DNA of 64,000 nt from Chrysomallon squamiferum (lineage: Eukaryota; Mollusca; Gastropoda; Neomphalida; Peltospiridae), in contig CM022673.1 in assembly GCA_012295275.1 (NCBI GenBank), positions 12,403,288 to 12,467,287 on the forward strand, read 5' to 3'. The translations under genes and the position numbers were made by a program. Shown here piece after piece: positions 24,201 through 38,900 of the stretch (positions are counted from its first letter, which is position 1; each line of letters opens with the position of its first letter). The notes under the pieces were generated by a model. It was not told where the DNA came from and did not search any database. It saw only the letters and a program-made list of their open reading frames with translations.

Positions 24201-27200
24201 TAATTCATATGCGCCATCTGTACAATCAGTGTCCGTGTCATACGATCCGATGATGAGTAGTTCTTATGCTTCATCTGTACAATCAGTGTCCGTCTCATAC
24301 GATCCGATGATGAGTAGTTCTTATGCTTCATCTGAACAATCACTGTCCGTCTCATTTGATCCAATGATGAGTAGTTCATATGCGCCATATGTACAGTCAG
24401 TGTCCGTCTCATATGATACGATGATGAGTAGTTCTTATGCCTCATCTCAACAGTCAGTGTCCGTCTCATATGATCCGATGATGAGTAGTTCTTATGCTTC
24501 ATCTGAACAGTCAGTGTCCGTCTCATACGATCCAATGATGAGTAGTTCTTATGCTTCATCTGAACAATCACTGTCCGTCTCCTATGATCCAATGATGAGT
24601 AGTTCATATGCGCCATATGTACAGTCAGTGTCCGTCTCATATGATCCAATGATGAGTAGTTCATATGTTCCATCTGTACAATCACTGTCCGCCTCCAGTG
24701 ATGCAATGATGAGTAATTCAAATGCGCCATCTGTACAATCAGTGTCCGTCTCATACGATCCGACGATGAGTAGTTCTTATGCTTCATCTGAACAGTCAGT
24801 GTCCGTGACATACGATCCGATGATGAGTAGTTCATATGCCTCATCTGAACAGTCACAGTCCGTCTCATACGATCCAACGATGAGTAGTTCTTATGCTTCA
24901 TCTGAACAATCACTGTCCGTCTCCTATGATCCAATGATCAGTAGTTCATATGCGCCATCTGTACAATCAGTGTCCGTCTCATATGATACGATGATGAGTA
25001 GTTCTTATGCCTCATCTCAACAGTCAGTGTCCGTGACATACGATCCGATGATGAGTAGTTCTTATGCTTCATCTGAACAGTCAGTGTCCGTCTCGTACGA
25101 TCCAACGATGAGTAGTTCTTATGCTTCATATGTACAATCACTGTCCGCCTCCAATGATGCAATGATGAGTAATTCATATGCGCCATCTGTACAATCAGTG
25201 TCCGTGTCATACGATCTGATGATGAGTAGTTTTTATGCTTCATCTGTACAATCAGTGTCCGTCTCATACGATCCGATGATGAGTAGTTCTTATGCTTCAT
25301 CTGAACAATCACTGTCCGTCTCATATGATCCAATGATGAGTAGTTCATATGCGCCATATGTACAGTCAGTGTCCGTCTCATATGATACGATGATGAGTAG
25401 TTCTTATGCCTCATCTGAACAGTCAGTGTCCGTCTCATACGATCCAATGATGAGTAGTTCTTATGCTTCATCTGAACAATCACTGTCCGTCTCCTATGAT
25501 CCAATGATGAGTAGTTCATATGCGCCATATGTACAGTCAGTGTCCGTCTCATATGATCCAATGATGAGTAGTTCATATGTTCCATCTGTACAATCACTGT
25601 CCGCCTCCAGTGATGCAATGATGAGTAATTCATATGCGCCATCTGTACAATCAGTGTCCGTCTCATACGATCCGACGATGAGTAGTTCTTATGCTTCATC
25701 TGAACAGTCAGTGTCCGTCTCATACGATCCAACGATGAGTAGTTCTTATGCATCATCTGAACAATTACTGTCGGTCTCCTATGATCCAGTGATGAGTAGT
25801 TCATATGCGCCATCTCTACAGTCAGTGTCCGTTTCATATGATCTAACGACGAGTAGTTCATATGCCTCATCTCAACAGTCAGTGTCGGTTTCATATGATC
25901 CAATGATGAGTAGTTCATATGCGCCATCTGTACAGTCAGTGTCCGTCTCATACGATCCAATGATGAGTAGTTCATATGCGCCATTTGTACAATCACTGTC
26001 CGCCTCCTATGATCCAATGATGAGTAGTTCATATGCGCCATCTGTACAATCAGTGTCCGTCTCATATGATCTAACGATGAGTAGTTCATATGCGTCATCT
26101 CAACAGTCAGTGTCCGTCTCATATGATCCAATGATGAGTAGTTCATATGCCTCATCTGTGCAGTCAGTGTCCGTCTCATATGATCCGATGATGAGTAGTT
26201 CTTATGCCTCATCTCAACAGTCAGCGTCCGTCTCCGATGATCCTATGATGAGTAGTTCATATGCGCCATATGTACAGTCAGTGTCCGTCTCATATGTTCC
26301 GATGATGAGTAGTTCTTATGCCTCATCTGAACAGTCTGTGTCCGTCTCATACGATCCAGTGATGAGTAGTTCATATGCCTCATCTGAACAGTCACAGTCC
26401 GTCTCATATGATCCAATGATAAGTAGTTCATATGCGCCATCTGTACAGTCAGTGTCCGTCTCATATGATCTAACAATGAGTAGTTCATATGAGCCATCTG
26501 TACAGTCAGTGTCCGTCTCATATGATCTAACAATGAGTAGTTCATATGAGCCATCTGTACAGTCAATGTCCGCCTCATATGATACAATGATGAGTAGTTC
26601 ATATGCCTCATCTGAACAGTCACAGTCCATCTCATATGATCCAATGATTAGTAGTTCATATGCGCCATATGTACAGTCAGTGTCCGTCTCATATGATGCG
26701 ATGATGAGTAGTTCTTATGCCTCATCTCAACAGTCAGTGTCCGTCTCGTACGATCCAACGATGAGTAGTTCTTATGCTTCATATGAACAATCACTGTCCG
26801 TCTCCTATGATCCAATGATGAGTAGTTCATATGCGCCATCTGTACAATCACTGTCCGCCTCCAATGATGCAATGATGAGTAATTCATATGCGCCATCTGT
26901 ACAATCAGTGTCCGTCTCATACGATCCGATGATGAGTAGTTCTTATGCTTCATCTGAACAGTCAGTGTCCGTCTCGTACGATCCAACGATGAGTAGTTCT
27001 TATGCTTCATCTGAACAATCACTGTCCGTCTCATATGATCCAATGATGAGTAGTTCATATGCGCCATATGTACAGTCAGTGTCCGTCTCATATGATACGA
27101 TGATGAGTAGTTCTTATGCCTCATCTCAACAGTCAGTGTCCGTCTCATATGATCCGATGATGAGTAGTTCTTATGCTTCATCTGAACAGTCAGTGTCCGT

Positions 27201-30200
27201 CTCATACGATCCAATGATGAGTAGTTCTTATGCTTCATCTGAACAATCACTGTCCGTCTCCTATGATCCAATGATGAGTAGTTCATATGCGCCATATGTA
27301 CAGTCAGTGTCCGTCTCATATGATCCAATTATGAGTAGTTCATATGCTCCATCTGTACAATCACTGTCCGCCTCCAGTGATGCAATGATGAGTAATTCAT
27401 ATGCGCCATCTGTACAATCAGTGTCCGTCTCATACGATCCGATGATGAGTAGTTCTTATGCTTCATCTGAACAGTCAGTGTCCGTCTCATACGATCCAAC
27501 GATGAGTAGTTCTTATGCTTCATCTGTACAATCAGTGTCCGTCTCATATGATCCAATGATGAGTAGTTCTTATGCCTCATCTCAACAGTCAGTGTCCGTC
27601 TCATATGATCCAATGATGAGTAGTTCATATGCCTCATCTGAACAGTCTGTGTCCGTCTCATACGATCCAGTGATGAGTAGTTCATATGCCTCATCTGAAC
27701 AGTCACAGTCCGTCTCATATGATCCAATGATGAGTAGTTCATATGCGCCATCTGTACAGTCAGTGTCCGTCTCATATGATCTAACAATGAGTAGTTCATA
27801 TGAGCCATCTGTACAGTCAGTGTCCGTCTCATATGATCTAACAATGAGTAGTTCATATGAGCCATCTGTACAGTCAATGTCCGTCTCATATGATACAATG
27901 ATGAGTAGTTCATATGCCTCATCTGAACAGTCACAGTCCATCTCATATGATCCAATGATTAGTAGTTCATATGCGCCATATGTACAGTCAGTGTCCGTCT
28001 CATATGATCCGATGATGAGTAATTCATATTCGCCATTTGTACAGTCAGTGTCTGTGTCATATGATCCAATGATGAGTAGTTCTTATGCCTCATCTCAACA
28101 GTCAGTGTCCGTCTCATATGATCCAATGATGAGTAGTTCATATGCCTCATCTGAACAGTCTGTGTCCGTCTCATACGATCCAGTTATGAGTAGTTCATAT
28201 GCCTCATCTGAACAGTCACAGTCCGTCTCATATGATCCAATGATGAGTAGTTCATATGCGCCATATGTACAGTCAGTGTCAGTCTCATATGATCCAATGA
28301 TGAGTAGTTCTTATGCCTCTTCTGAACAGTCAGTGTCCGTCTCATATGATCCAATGATGAGTAGCTCATATGCGCCATCTGTACAATCAGTGTTCGTCTC
28401 ATATGATCCAATGATGAGTAGTTCGTATGCCTCATCTATGGAGTCAGTTTCCGCCTCTTATGATCCAGTGATGAGTAGTTCATATGCATCATCTGAGCAA
28501 TCAATGGCCGTTTCATATGATCCAATGATGAACAGTTCATATGCATCATCTGAACAGTCGGTGTCCGTCTCATATGATCCAATGATGAGCAGTTCATATC
28601 CGTTTCATCTCAGAACAATGATGAGCAGTTCATATCCGTCATCAGAACACTCAGTGTCCGTCTCATATGATCCAATGATGAGCAGTTCATATGCTTCCTC
28701 TGAGCAGTCGGTTTCCATCTCATATGATCCAATGCTGAGTAGTTCATATGCCTCTTCAGAACATCCAGTGTCTGTCTCAGTTACGAGTAACCTAATCTCC
28801 TCACTTGCAACAGACCAACATGATTCATCTCAGCCAGCATCATTTTCTAATGAGTTATTTATGAGTACTTATTCTATTGTTAGTAATTACGCTACCGAAA
28901 CACTAGTGAGTAGTAATCCATTGCTGAGTAGTTACTCTACTGAAGCAGTGGCAAGTACTAATCCAGGTGTGAGTAGCAGCTATCAGCAGATGTCATCCTC
29001 AGTTTCTTTCGGACAACTGTTGAGTAGTGTGTATGTGTCATCATCTTTCGTTGGACAGTCCGTGTCAGCTTATGTTTCACAGACTGTGATGAGTGTTCTG
29101 GGTGCCTCAACAGAACAATCAGTTTTCTATGAATCTTCAGAATCACAACTGGATATAACGAGCAGCCCGGATTCCTCTTCAAAATCAATGGAAATGTCTT
29201 TCTCTATTCCTTCATCTATAATGGAACTTTCATTATCGCAGTCGATACCAGAAGCAGCGAGTAGTAGCTATTCTTTTTCGTTTTCAGTGGAACATTCTGT
29301 AACAGGCTCAGTCGAATCAGTGTATATTTCCTCAGTGCCAGTAGAAGATACATTATCAACATCAAACCCATCTGAACCAGTCACAGGTAGTTTCTATGCC
29401 TCGGAACATTCGTTATCTGATGAAACAGTTATGAGTAGTGACTATTATGTCTCCTCATTCTCGACGGAACAATCAGTATCAACATCAGGTGAGTTAATGT
29501 CGAATAGTCTCTATGCCTCGAATTTACTAACAAAACTTTCACTGCTAACCGCAATCTCAGTTGAACCTACCACCGTGTCGGTAAAACAATTAATATCACT
29601 AACAAATAACCTTTATGCCTCCTCATTCTCAGTGGACGAAGCTAAAGCAGTATCACATGACTTAATGTCGAGTAGTTTCTATGCCTCTTTTACATTCACA
29701 GACCAATCATTCTTAACCGTTAACTCAGATGAATTATTAAGTAGTATTTACGTGTCAAAAGAAAAACCAGTAACAGCCGAATCGCTAAAGAATAGTATAT
29801 CTCAGGTTTCCTCTTTATTAGGGGATCAGTCCTTTACTGGTTCAGATGAGTCATTATCATATGTCATTTACTCCACTTCGTCTTTTAAAATGTCACCATC
29901 CACAGCATCAGATTTCAGTGATTTCTTTTTTTCTTCATCATTAACAGAACAGCCATACTTATTATCAGGTTCCGAAGAAACTGTAATGAAAAGTGTATAC
30001 ACTTCTTTATCTTCCCTAGAACGGTCACTGTTACTCGAATCACTAATGATTAGCTCATATGTCTCTTTGTTGCAAATTTCCCAAGCTTTAGTTTCCGCTG
30101 AACCAGCAACGAATTATCTTTTCAGCACAATAGAAACATCAAAACCATCTGAAATTGTAATGAGAGGTTCAGATTCTGTTTTGTCAAACTCAGTGACAGG

Positions 30201-32990
30201 CGAATTAGTATCGAATGGACTCTATATATCCACTTTATTAACCGAGCAAACGTCCACTTTATTAACAAAACAAAAATCCACTTTATTCACAGAACAAATA
30301 CCCACTTTAATAGAACAGACATCCACGTTGATAAATTCAGATGAAGCTATCATTAGCCCCAATCTATATACCTCTAAACTCTCTTCTGAACACTCAAGTC
30401 AATTCATGTCGCATAGTCTCTATATATCCACAGAAGAAATATCCATGTCAGTAAGCTCATATGAAACTGTCATTAATTCCGCTGTCGCTATAGATCAGTC
30501 AGTGTCCGCGGTGTCAATGACCGATGGTCACTATACCTCCACATTCTCTATGCAGCAGTCAAATGAATTAATAGCGAGTAGAAATTTTGTCTCTTCTTTA
30601 CTAACTGACCAATTATCACTAACATTGAATTTACTTCTACCTATGAGTAGTCGCTATGCATCAGTAGAACATTCAGCATCAGTGGAATCATTAAAAAGTG
30701 GTGTGTATGTTTCTTCACCATTAGTAGAACAATCAGGATTAGATGAGTCAGTGACTCATAGTCTATACGGCTCTTTTGTATTGACAGATCTGTCACCAAT
30801 TATTATTACAGCAATGAGTGACTTCTTTGACACCTTGTCAATAACAGAACAGTTATTCTCAGTATCAGGTTCTCAGGTTTTTGCCTCTTTGCCCTCGTTG
30901 TCAGTTTCAGCTGAATTAATAGTAAGGAATCCTGATGAATCCATAATTTCAGTGGAAGAGTCACCATCACTAGAATTAGTCATTATCGGTTTGAATATAT
31001 CCTCGTCTATGATAGATCCAACATCCCCAGATACCGTTTCAGCTGAATTAATAACTAGTAGACTGCATTCTTTCACAGAACAGCCAGGGTCATCTGAATT
31101 AATAACCAGTACAATTCACTCTTCCGCAGAACATTCAGCGTCATCTGAATTAATAACTAGCAGACTGCACTCTTCCGTAAAACTGTCAGCGTCAGCTGAA
31201 TTAATAACTAGCAGACTTCACTCTTCCGCAGAACAGTCAGCGTCAGCTGAATTAATAAGTAGTAGACTGCACTCTTCCGCAGAACAGTCAGCACCATCTG
31301 AATTAATAACTAGCAGACTGCACTCTTCCGCAAAACAGTCAGCGTCAGCTGAATTAATAACTAGCAGATTGCACTCTTCCGCAGAACAGTCAGCGTCATA
31401 TGAATTAATAACTAGCAGACTGCACTCTTCCGCAGAAGATTCAGCATCATCTGAATTAATAACTAGAAGACTGCACTCTTCCGCAGACCAGTCAGCGTCA
31501 TATAAATTAATAAGTAGCACACTGCACTCTTCCGCAGAACAGTCAGCATCATCTGAATTAATAACTAGTAGACTGCAATCTTCCGCAGAAGATTCAGCGT
31601 CAGCTGAATTAATAACGAGTAGACTTCACTCTTCCGCAGAACAGTCAGCGTCATCTCAATTAATAACTAGTAGATTGCACTCTTCCGCAGAAGATTCAGC
31701 GTCATCTGAATTAATAACTAGTAGACTGCACTCTTCCGCAGAACAGTCAGCATCATCTGAATTAATAACGAGTAGACTTCACTCTTCCGCAGAACAGTCA
31801 GCGTCAGCTGAATTAATAACTAGCTGCAATCTTCAGAACAGTCAGAATGAATTAATAACTAGTAGACTGCACTCTTCCGCAGAACAGTCAGCGTCATCTG
31901 AATTAATAACCAGTAGACTGCACTCTTCCGCAGAAGATTCAGCGTCATCTGAATTAATAACTAGCAGACTGCACTCTTCCGCAGAACAGTCAGCGTCATC
32001 TGAATTAATAACCAGTAGACTGCACTCTTCCGCAGAACAGTCAGCGTCAACTGAATTAATAAGTAGCACACTGCACTCTTCCGCAGAACAGACAGCGTCA
32101 TCTGAATTAATAACGAGTAGACTGCATTCTTACGCACAACAGTCAGCATCATCTGAATTAATAAGTAGCACACTGGACTCTTCCGCAGAACAGTCAGCGT
32201 CATTTGAATTACCAACTAGTAGACTTCACTCTTCCGCAGAACAGTCAGCGTCAGCTGAATTAATGACTAGTAGACTTCAGTCTTCCGCAGAACAGTCAGC
32301 GTCAGCTGAATTAATAAGTACCATACTGCACTCTTCCGCAGAACAATCAGCGTCATCTGAATTAATAACTAGTAGACTGCACTCTTCCGCAGAACAGTCA
32401 GCGTCATCTGAATTAATAACCAGTAGACTTCACTCTTCCGCAGAACAGTCAGCGTCATCTGAATTAATAACTATGAGACTGCACCCTTCCGCAGAACAGT
32501 CAGCGTCATCTGAATTAATAACTAGTAGACTTCAGTCTTCCGCAGAACAGTCAGCGTCATCTGAATTAATAACTAGCAGACTGCACTCTTCCGCAGAACA
32601 GTCAGCGTCATCTGAATTAATAACTAGTAGACTGCACACTTCCGCAGAACAGTCAGCGTCATCTGAATTAATAACTAGCAGACTGCACTCTTCCGCAGAA
32701 CAGTCAGCGTCATCTGAATTAATAAGTAGCATAATGCACTCTTCCGCAGAACAGTCAGCGTCATCTGAATTAATAACTATGAGACTGCACTCTTCCGCAG
32801 AACAGTCAGCGTCAGCTGAATTAATAACTAGCAGACTTCAGTCTTCCGCAGAACAGTCAGCGTCATATGAATTAATAACCAGTAGACTTCACTCTTCCGC
32901 AGAACAGACAGCGTCAGCTGAATTACTAAGTAGCACACTGCACTCTTCCGCAGAACAGTCAGCATCATCTGAATTAATAACTAGTACAGT
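21277..32990 (+). CDS. Segment 1 of giant protein: signal peptide, unique N-terminus, 19-aa and 17-aa repeats
   Basis: One uninterrupted frame of about 3900 codons. Order: signal peptide (21277-21381); Ser/Thr/Asp-rich non-periodic region (to about 22970), with short echoes such as S-M-D-T and S-Y-S-L-D; about 100 copies of the 57-bp repeat (to about 28790); diverged repeats (to about 31035); then the first 38 or so copies of the 51-bp repeat. It closes where one unit has a one-base gain (CTAGTACAGTGCAATTC against the usual CTAGTAGACTGCACTC), after which the same repeat continues in the next frame. Such a long open frame in DNA whose other two plus frames are full of stops is strong evidence of coding. 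Confidence 0.85.
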
Positions 32991-35900
32991 GCAATTCTTC
33001 CGCAGAACAGTCAGCGTCAGCTGAATTAATAACTAGCAGACTTCAGTCTTCCGCAGAACAGTCAGCGTCATATGAATTAATAACCAGTAGACTTCACTCT
33101 TCCGCAGAACAGTCAGCGTCATCTGAATTAATAACCAGTAGACTTCACTCTTCCGCAGAACAGTCGACGTCATATGAATTAATAACTATGAGAGTGCACC
33201 CTTCCGCAGAACAGTCAGCGTCATCTGAATTAATAACTAGTAAACTTCACTCTTCCGCAGAACAGTCAGCGTCATCTGAATTAATAAGTAGCACACTGCA
33301 CTCTTCCGCAGAACAGTCAGCGTCATCTGAATTAATAACTAGCAGACTGCACTCTTCCGCAGAACAGTCAGCGTCATCTGAATTAATAACTAGCAGACTG
33401 CACTCTTCCGCAGAACAGTCAGCGTCATCTGAATTAATAACTAGTAGACTGCACTCTTCCGCAGAACAGTCAGCGTCATCTGAATTAATAACCAGTAGAC
33501 TTCACTCTTCCGCAGAACAGTCAGCTTCATCTGAATTAATAACTAGCAGACTGGACTCTTCCGCAGAACAGTCAGCGTCATCTGAATTAATAACTATGTA
33601 GACTGCACTCTTCCGCAGAACAGTCAGCGTCAGCTGAATTAATAACTAGTAGACTTCACTCTTCCGCAGAACAGTCAGCGTCATCTGAATTAATAACCAG
33701 TAGACTTCACTCTTCCGCAGAACAGTCAGCGTCAGCTGAATTAATAACTAGCAGACTGCACTCTTCCGCAGAACAGTCAGCATCATCTGAATTAATAACT
33801 AGTAGACTGCAATCTTCCGCAGAACAGTCAGCGTCAGCTGAATTAATAACTAGCAGACTTCAGTCTTCCGCAGAACAGTCAGCGTCATCTGAATTAATAA
33901 CTAGTAGACTGCACTCTTCCGCAGAACAGTCAGCGTCATCTGAATTAATAACTAGTAGACTGCACTCTTCCGCAGAACAGTCAGCGTCATCTGAATTAAT
34001 AACTAGCAGACTGCACTCTTCCGCAGAACAGTCAGCGTCATCTGAATTAATAAGTAGCACACTGGACTCTTCCGCAGAACAGTCAGCGTCATCAGCATTA
34101 ATAACGAGTAGACTGCATTCTTACGCAGAACAGTCAGCATCATCTGAATTTATAAGAACAGTAGCACATCTGAATTAATAACGACTAGACTGCACTCTTC
34201 CGCAGAACAGTCAGCGTCAGCTGAATTAATAACTAGCAGACTTAAGTCTTCCGCAGAACAGTCAGCGTCATCTGAATTAATAACCAGTAGACTTCAGTCT
34301 TCCGCAGAACAGTCAGCGTCATCTGAATTAATAACTAGTAGACTTCAGTCTTCCGCAGAACAGTCAGCGTCAGCTGAATTAATAAGTAGTAGATTGCACT
34401 CTTCCGCAGAAGATTCAGCGTCATCTGAATTAATAAGTAGTAGACTGCACTCTTCCGCAGAACAGTCAGCATCATCTGAATTAATAACTAGCAGACTGCA
34501 CTCTTCCGCAAAACAGTCAGCGTCAGCTGAATTAATAACTAGCAGACTGCACTCTTCCGCAGAAGATTCAGCATCATCTGAATTAATAACTAGCAGACTG
34601 CACTCTCATCTGAATTAATAACGACTAGACTTCACTCTTCCGCAGAACAGATTCAGCATCATCTGAATTAATAACTAGCAGACTGCACTCTTCCGCAGAA
34701 GATTCAGCGTCATCTGAATTAATAACTAGCAGACTGCACTCTTCCGCAGAAGATTCAGCATCATCTGAATTAATAACTAGAAGACTGCACTCTTCCGCAG
34801 AAGATTCAGCATCATCTGAATTAATAACTAGAAGACTGCACTCTTCCGCAGAACAGTCAGCGTCATCTGAATTAATAACTAGCAGACTTCACTCTTCCGC
34901 AGAACAGTCAGCGTCATCTGAATTAATAACTAGCAGACTTCACTCTTCCGCAGAACAGTCAGCGTCATCTGAATTAATAACCAGTAGACTTCACTCTTCC
35001 GCAGAACAGTGAATTAATAACTAGTATCTGAATTAATAACATAGCGTCATCTGAATTAATAACTAGCAGACTGCACTCTTCCGCAGAACAGTCAGCGTCA
35101 TCTGAATTAATAACTAGTAGACTGCACTCTTCCGCAGAACAGTCAGCGTCATCTGAATTAATAACTAGCAGACTTCACTCTTCCGCAGAACAGTCAGCGT
35201 CATCTGAATTAATAACTAGTAGACTGCAATCTTCCGCAGAACAGTCAGCGTCATCTGAACTAATAACTAGCAGACTGCACTCTTCCGCAGAACAGTCAGC
35301 GTCATCTGAATTAATAACTAGTAGACTGCACTCTTCCGCAGAACAGTCAGCGTCATCTGAATTAATAACTAGTAGACTGCACTCTTCCGCAGAACAGTCA
35401 GCGTCATCTGAATTAATAACTAGCAGACTGCACTCTTCCGCAGAACAGTCAGCGTCATCTGAATTAATAACTAGTAAATTTCACTCTTCCGCAGAACAGT
35501 CAGCGTCATCTGAATTAATAACTAGTAGACTTCACTCTTCCGCAGAACAGTCAGCATCATCTGAATTAATAACGACTAGACTTCACTCTTCCGCAGAACA
35601 GCCAGCGTCAGCTGAATTAATAACGACTAGACTTCACTCTTCCGCAGAACAGTCAGCATCATCTGAATTAATAACTAGTAGACTGCAATATTCCGCAGAA
35701 GATTCAGCGTCAGCTCAATTAATAACGAGTAGACTTTACTCTTCCGCAGAACAGTCAGCGTCAGCTGAATTAATAACTAGCAGACTGCACTCTTCCGCAG
35801 AACAGTCAGCGTCATCTGAATTAATAACTAGTAGACTTCACTCTTCCGCAGAACAGTCAGCATCATCTGAATTAATAACTAGTAGACTGCAATCTTCCGC

Positions 35901-38900
35901 AGAACATTCAGCGTCAGCTGAATTAATAAGTAGCACACTGCACTCTTCCGCAGAACAGTCAGCGTCATCTGAATTAATAACTAGTAGACTGCACTCTTCC
36001 GCAGAACAGTCTGTGTCAGCTGAATCTTTAAGTAGTAATCTTTCCTCAATCTCTGTGGATACGTCAAGTGAGTTGATGTCAATTAATTTTTATTTATCTA
36101 CTTTAGAGTCAGAACAATTGTCACAAACGTTAAGTTTAGAACCCGTCACAAGTATCGCTCCCTTATTGGAGCATTTGGTATCGTCAGAGTTAGTAATTAG
36201 TAGCATGTATGTTTCTTCACTTTCAGCAGAACAATCTTTTCCAAGATTAGTTGAGTCATATGGCTCTTTATTTTCAACAGAATTGTTATCATCTTCATTT
36301 TCTATAAACCTGTTACCATCTTCATTTTTCTTAAAACTGTCACCATCAAATCCATTAGCTACGAATAGTCTCTTTGTCTCGTCGTTATTAACAGATCAGC
36401 CATTCTCAATGTCAGGTTCAAATGAACCACCAACGAGTAGTTTGCTGAAGGCCTCGTATGAACAGTCAATATCTGAAAATGTATTTGCGAGTACTGTATA
36501 TGACTCTATGTTCTCATTAGAACAGTCGATATCGGATTCAGCTGAGGTAATGATAGGGAATATATATAATATATCGATACCAGTTGAATCAGTTACAAGT
36601 AGCTTCTATTTATCTGTGTCACTAACAGAACAACCATATTCTGCAGAAACAATGGAGAGTAGTCATTATCTTTCAGAGGAGCATTCAATATCAGTTGAAA
36701 TGATAACTAATATTGCATATCCTTCATCATCATTAATGAATATGCCATATTCGATTTCAAACTCAATTGAATCAGTGATAAGTAGTAAATATGTCATTAT
36801 TGATCATTCAGTATCAGATGAATCTATCATCAGTAGTGTGTATTATTCTTTCCCGTCAATGGAAAAATCTGGGTTAATGTCGGAAAAATCAGGGTTAATG
36901 TCATCATCTTTGAAACTCTCACCATCCATTGTATCAAGTGTGAGCAATCTCATTTTATCTTCATCGTTAACAGAACAGCCATATCCAATCTCAAGTTCTG
37001 AAGAAACTGTAACAGGTAGTTTATATGTCTATTTTCCTTCAATAAAAGAAACAAGTCAGTTAATAGTAAATAGTCTGTATGAACCTCCAATTTCGATGGA
37101 ACACTCAGATCCACTCGAATCAGTAATTATCACTCCATACGTTTCCTCATCAGAAAGAGAACAAATATTTTCAAACTCTATTCCAGTTGAAACAATAATG
37201 AACAGTCTAGATGTCTCATTATCAGTAATAGAACAGATATTTTCAAATTCTTTTTCAACTGAACCGTCAATAACAGATAAAACTAGTACCATATATTTTA
37301 TCACCTCAGACTCAGCAAAGTCAGTGGCTGAATCAGGCGAGTTAATGTCGAGTAGTATCTTTGCCTCTACTTTATTAACAGAACAGTCATCTCTAACTGT
37401 AATCTCAGTCAAGTCAATCAGCAGTACCTCTGCCTCAATAGAACAGACAGTATCCGATAAATCAGTAAATGTGTACGACTCTTTATTCATATTGGAACAG
37501 TCGTTGCATGCATCAGGTGAGTTTATATCTAGGACTTATTACTCCTCTTCTTTACTAACAGAGAACTTAGCTAAACGTTTAAGTTCAGTCGAATCTATCT
37601 ACAGTCCTGACATCTCAGCAGAAGAGTCCGTTTCTGTTGAATCAGAATCTAATCGTAAATCATACGAATTAATGTCGAGTAGTTTTTACGTCTCCGTTTT
37701 ATCAACAGAACAGTTATTGCTAATCCGAAGCTCTAAAGAACCTATAAATCCTTCTGTCTCAGAAAACTCGTCGGTATCAGATGCATTAGTAAATGATAAT
37801 TTTAATGGCTTCACATTATCTTTGGAAAAGTCAGACCAAGCTTCAGGCGAATTAACATCGAGTAGTGTCTATTTATCTACTTTACCAAGTGAGCTGCTAT
37901 CTCTAAAAGTAAGTTCAGAACCTTTCATTAGTGTCTACACTTCAGTGGAACAATCAGTATTAGTTGAATCAGGAATGAGTACAGCGTACGTATTTACACA
38001 GACACAAGAACTTTCACGGTCAGTTTCAGATGAACTGATGGTAAGCAGTGTCTATGATTCGGCAGTTTCACCGAAACAGTCACCATCAGTTGTGATTGAT
38101 CTCTATGTTTCCTCGTCGTTAACATTTTCCACAGAACAGACACAATCAACAGCATCTGTTATGGGTGATTTCGTTGTAACCTCCTCACTAAATGAACATC
38201 ATCTATACTCGGTCTCTTCTGAACTAATCATCAGTAGTTTCATCTCTACAGTCGAACAGTCGACATCCAATACACTTTTAACCAGCAGTGTGTATGTATC
38301 AGTATCTTTGTTAGAGCAAACAGTTTTAGGTGAGCTGATATTAAGTAGTCTCTATGAATCCATGATTTCTGTGGAACAGTCACGTTTAGCTGAACTGTTA
38401 ACGAGCAGTGTCTATATTTCATCGTCATTAATAGAACAGTCACATTCTGTCGCAATCTTAGCTGAACCAGTTATAAGTAGTCTCTTTGGTACGGTAGAAA
38501 AATCAGTTTCAGTTGAATTACTAGTAAGCAATCCATATTACGAATCCTCATTCTCAGTGGAATATTCGGTTCTAGTCTCCGATGAGTTAATATCAAGTCA
38601 AACCATCTCATCAGACCAACTATTCCTAACTGTAAGCTCAGACGATTTGGTTAGTAGTTCCACAGATTCAGTGAAACAGTCAGTTTCAGATGAATCACTA
38701 GTTGGTAGTATGTATGTAGCTGTATCTTCTATAGTGTTAACTTCGAGCAGTCTCTATGCGTCTTCAGTACTAACCACAATTCCAGATGAATCTAAAAGTA
38801 ACTTCTATACACCAGTAGAAGAATCAGGTGAATTATTAACAAGCGTACACGTTTCTTCATCTTTAGAGGAACACAGCGTTTCAGAGTTAGTTGAATCAAT

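Noticed and set aside
22940-28435. Long minus-strand open frames (up to about 420 codons) opposite the 57-bp array
   Set aside because: The unit is a multiple of three, so any strand and frame whose single unit lacks a stop stays open for the whole array. They have the same period, no splice or start context, and end wherever one unit mutates. They are shadows of the plus-strand gene.
31218-34060. Minus-strand Cys/Asp-rich open frames opposite the 51-bp array
   Set aside because: Same periodicity artefact; they are interrupted at each variant unit, while the plus frame stays open for thousands of codons.
22975-36012. CRISPR-like array because of regularly spaced near-identical sequence
   Set aside because: Units are directly adjacent with no unique spacers, lie in an open coding frame, and the context is a eukaryotic gene.
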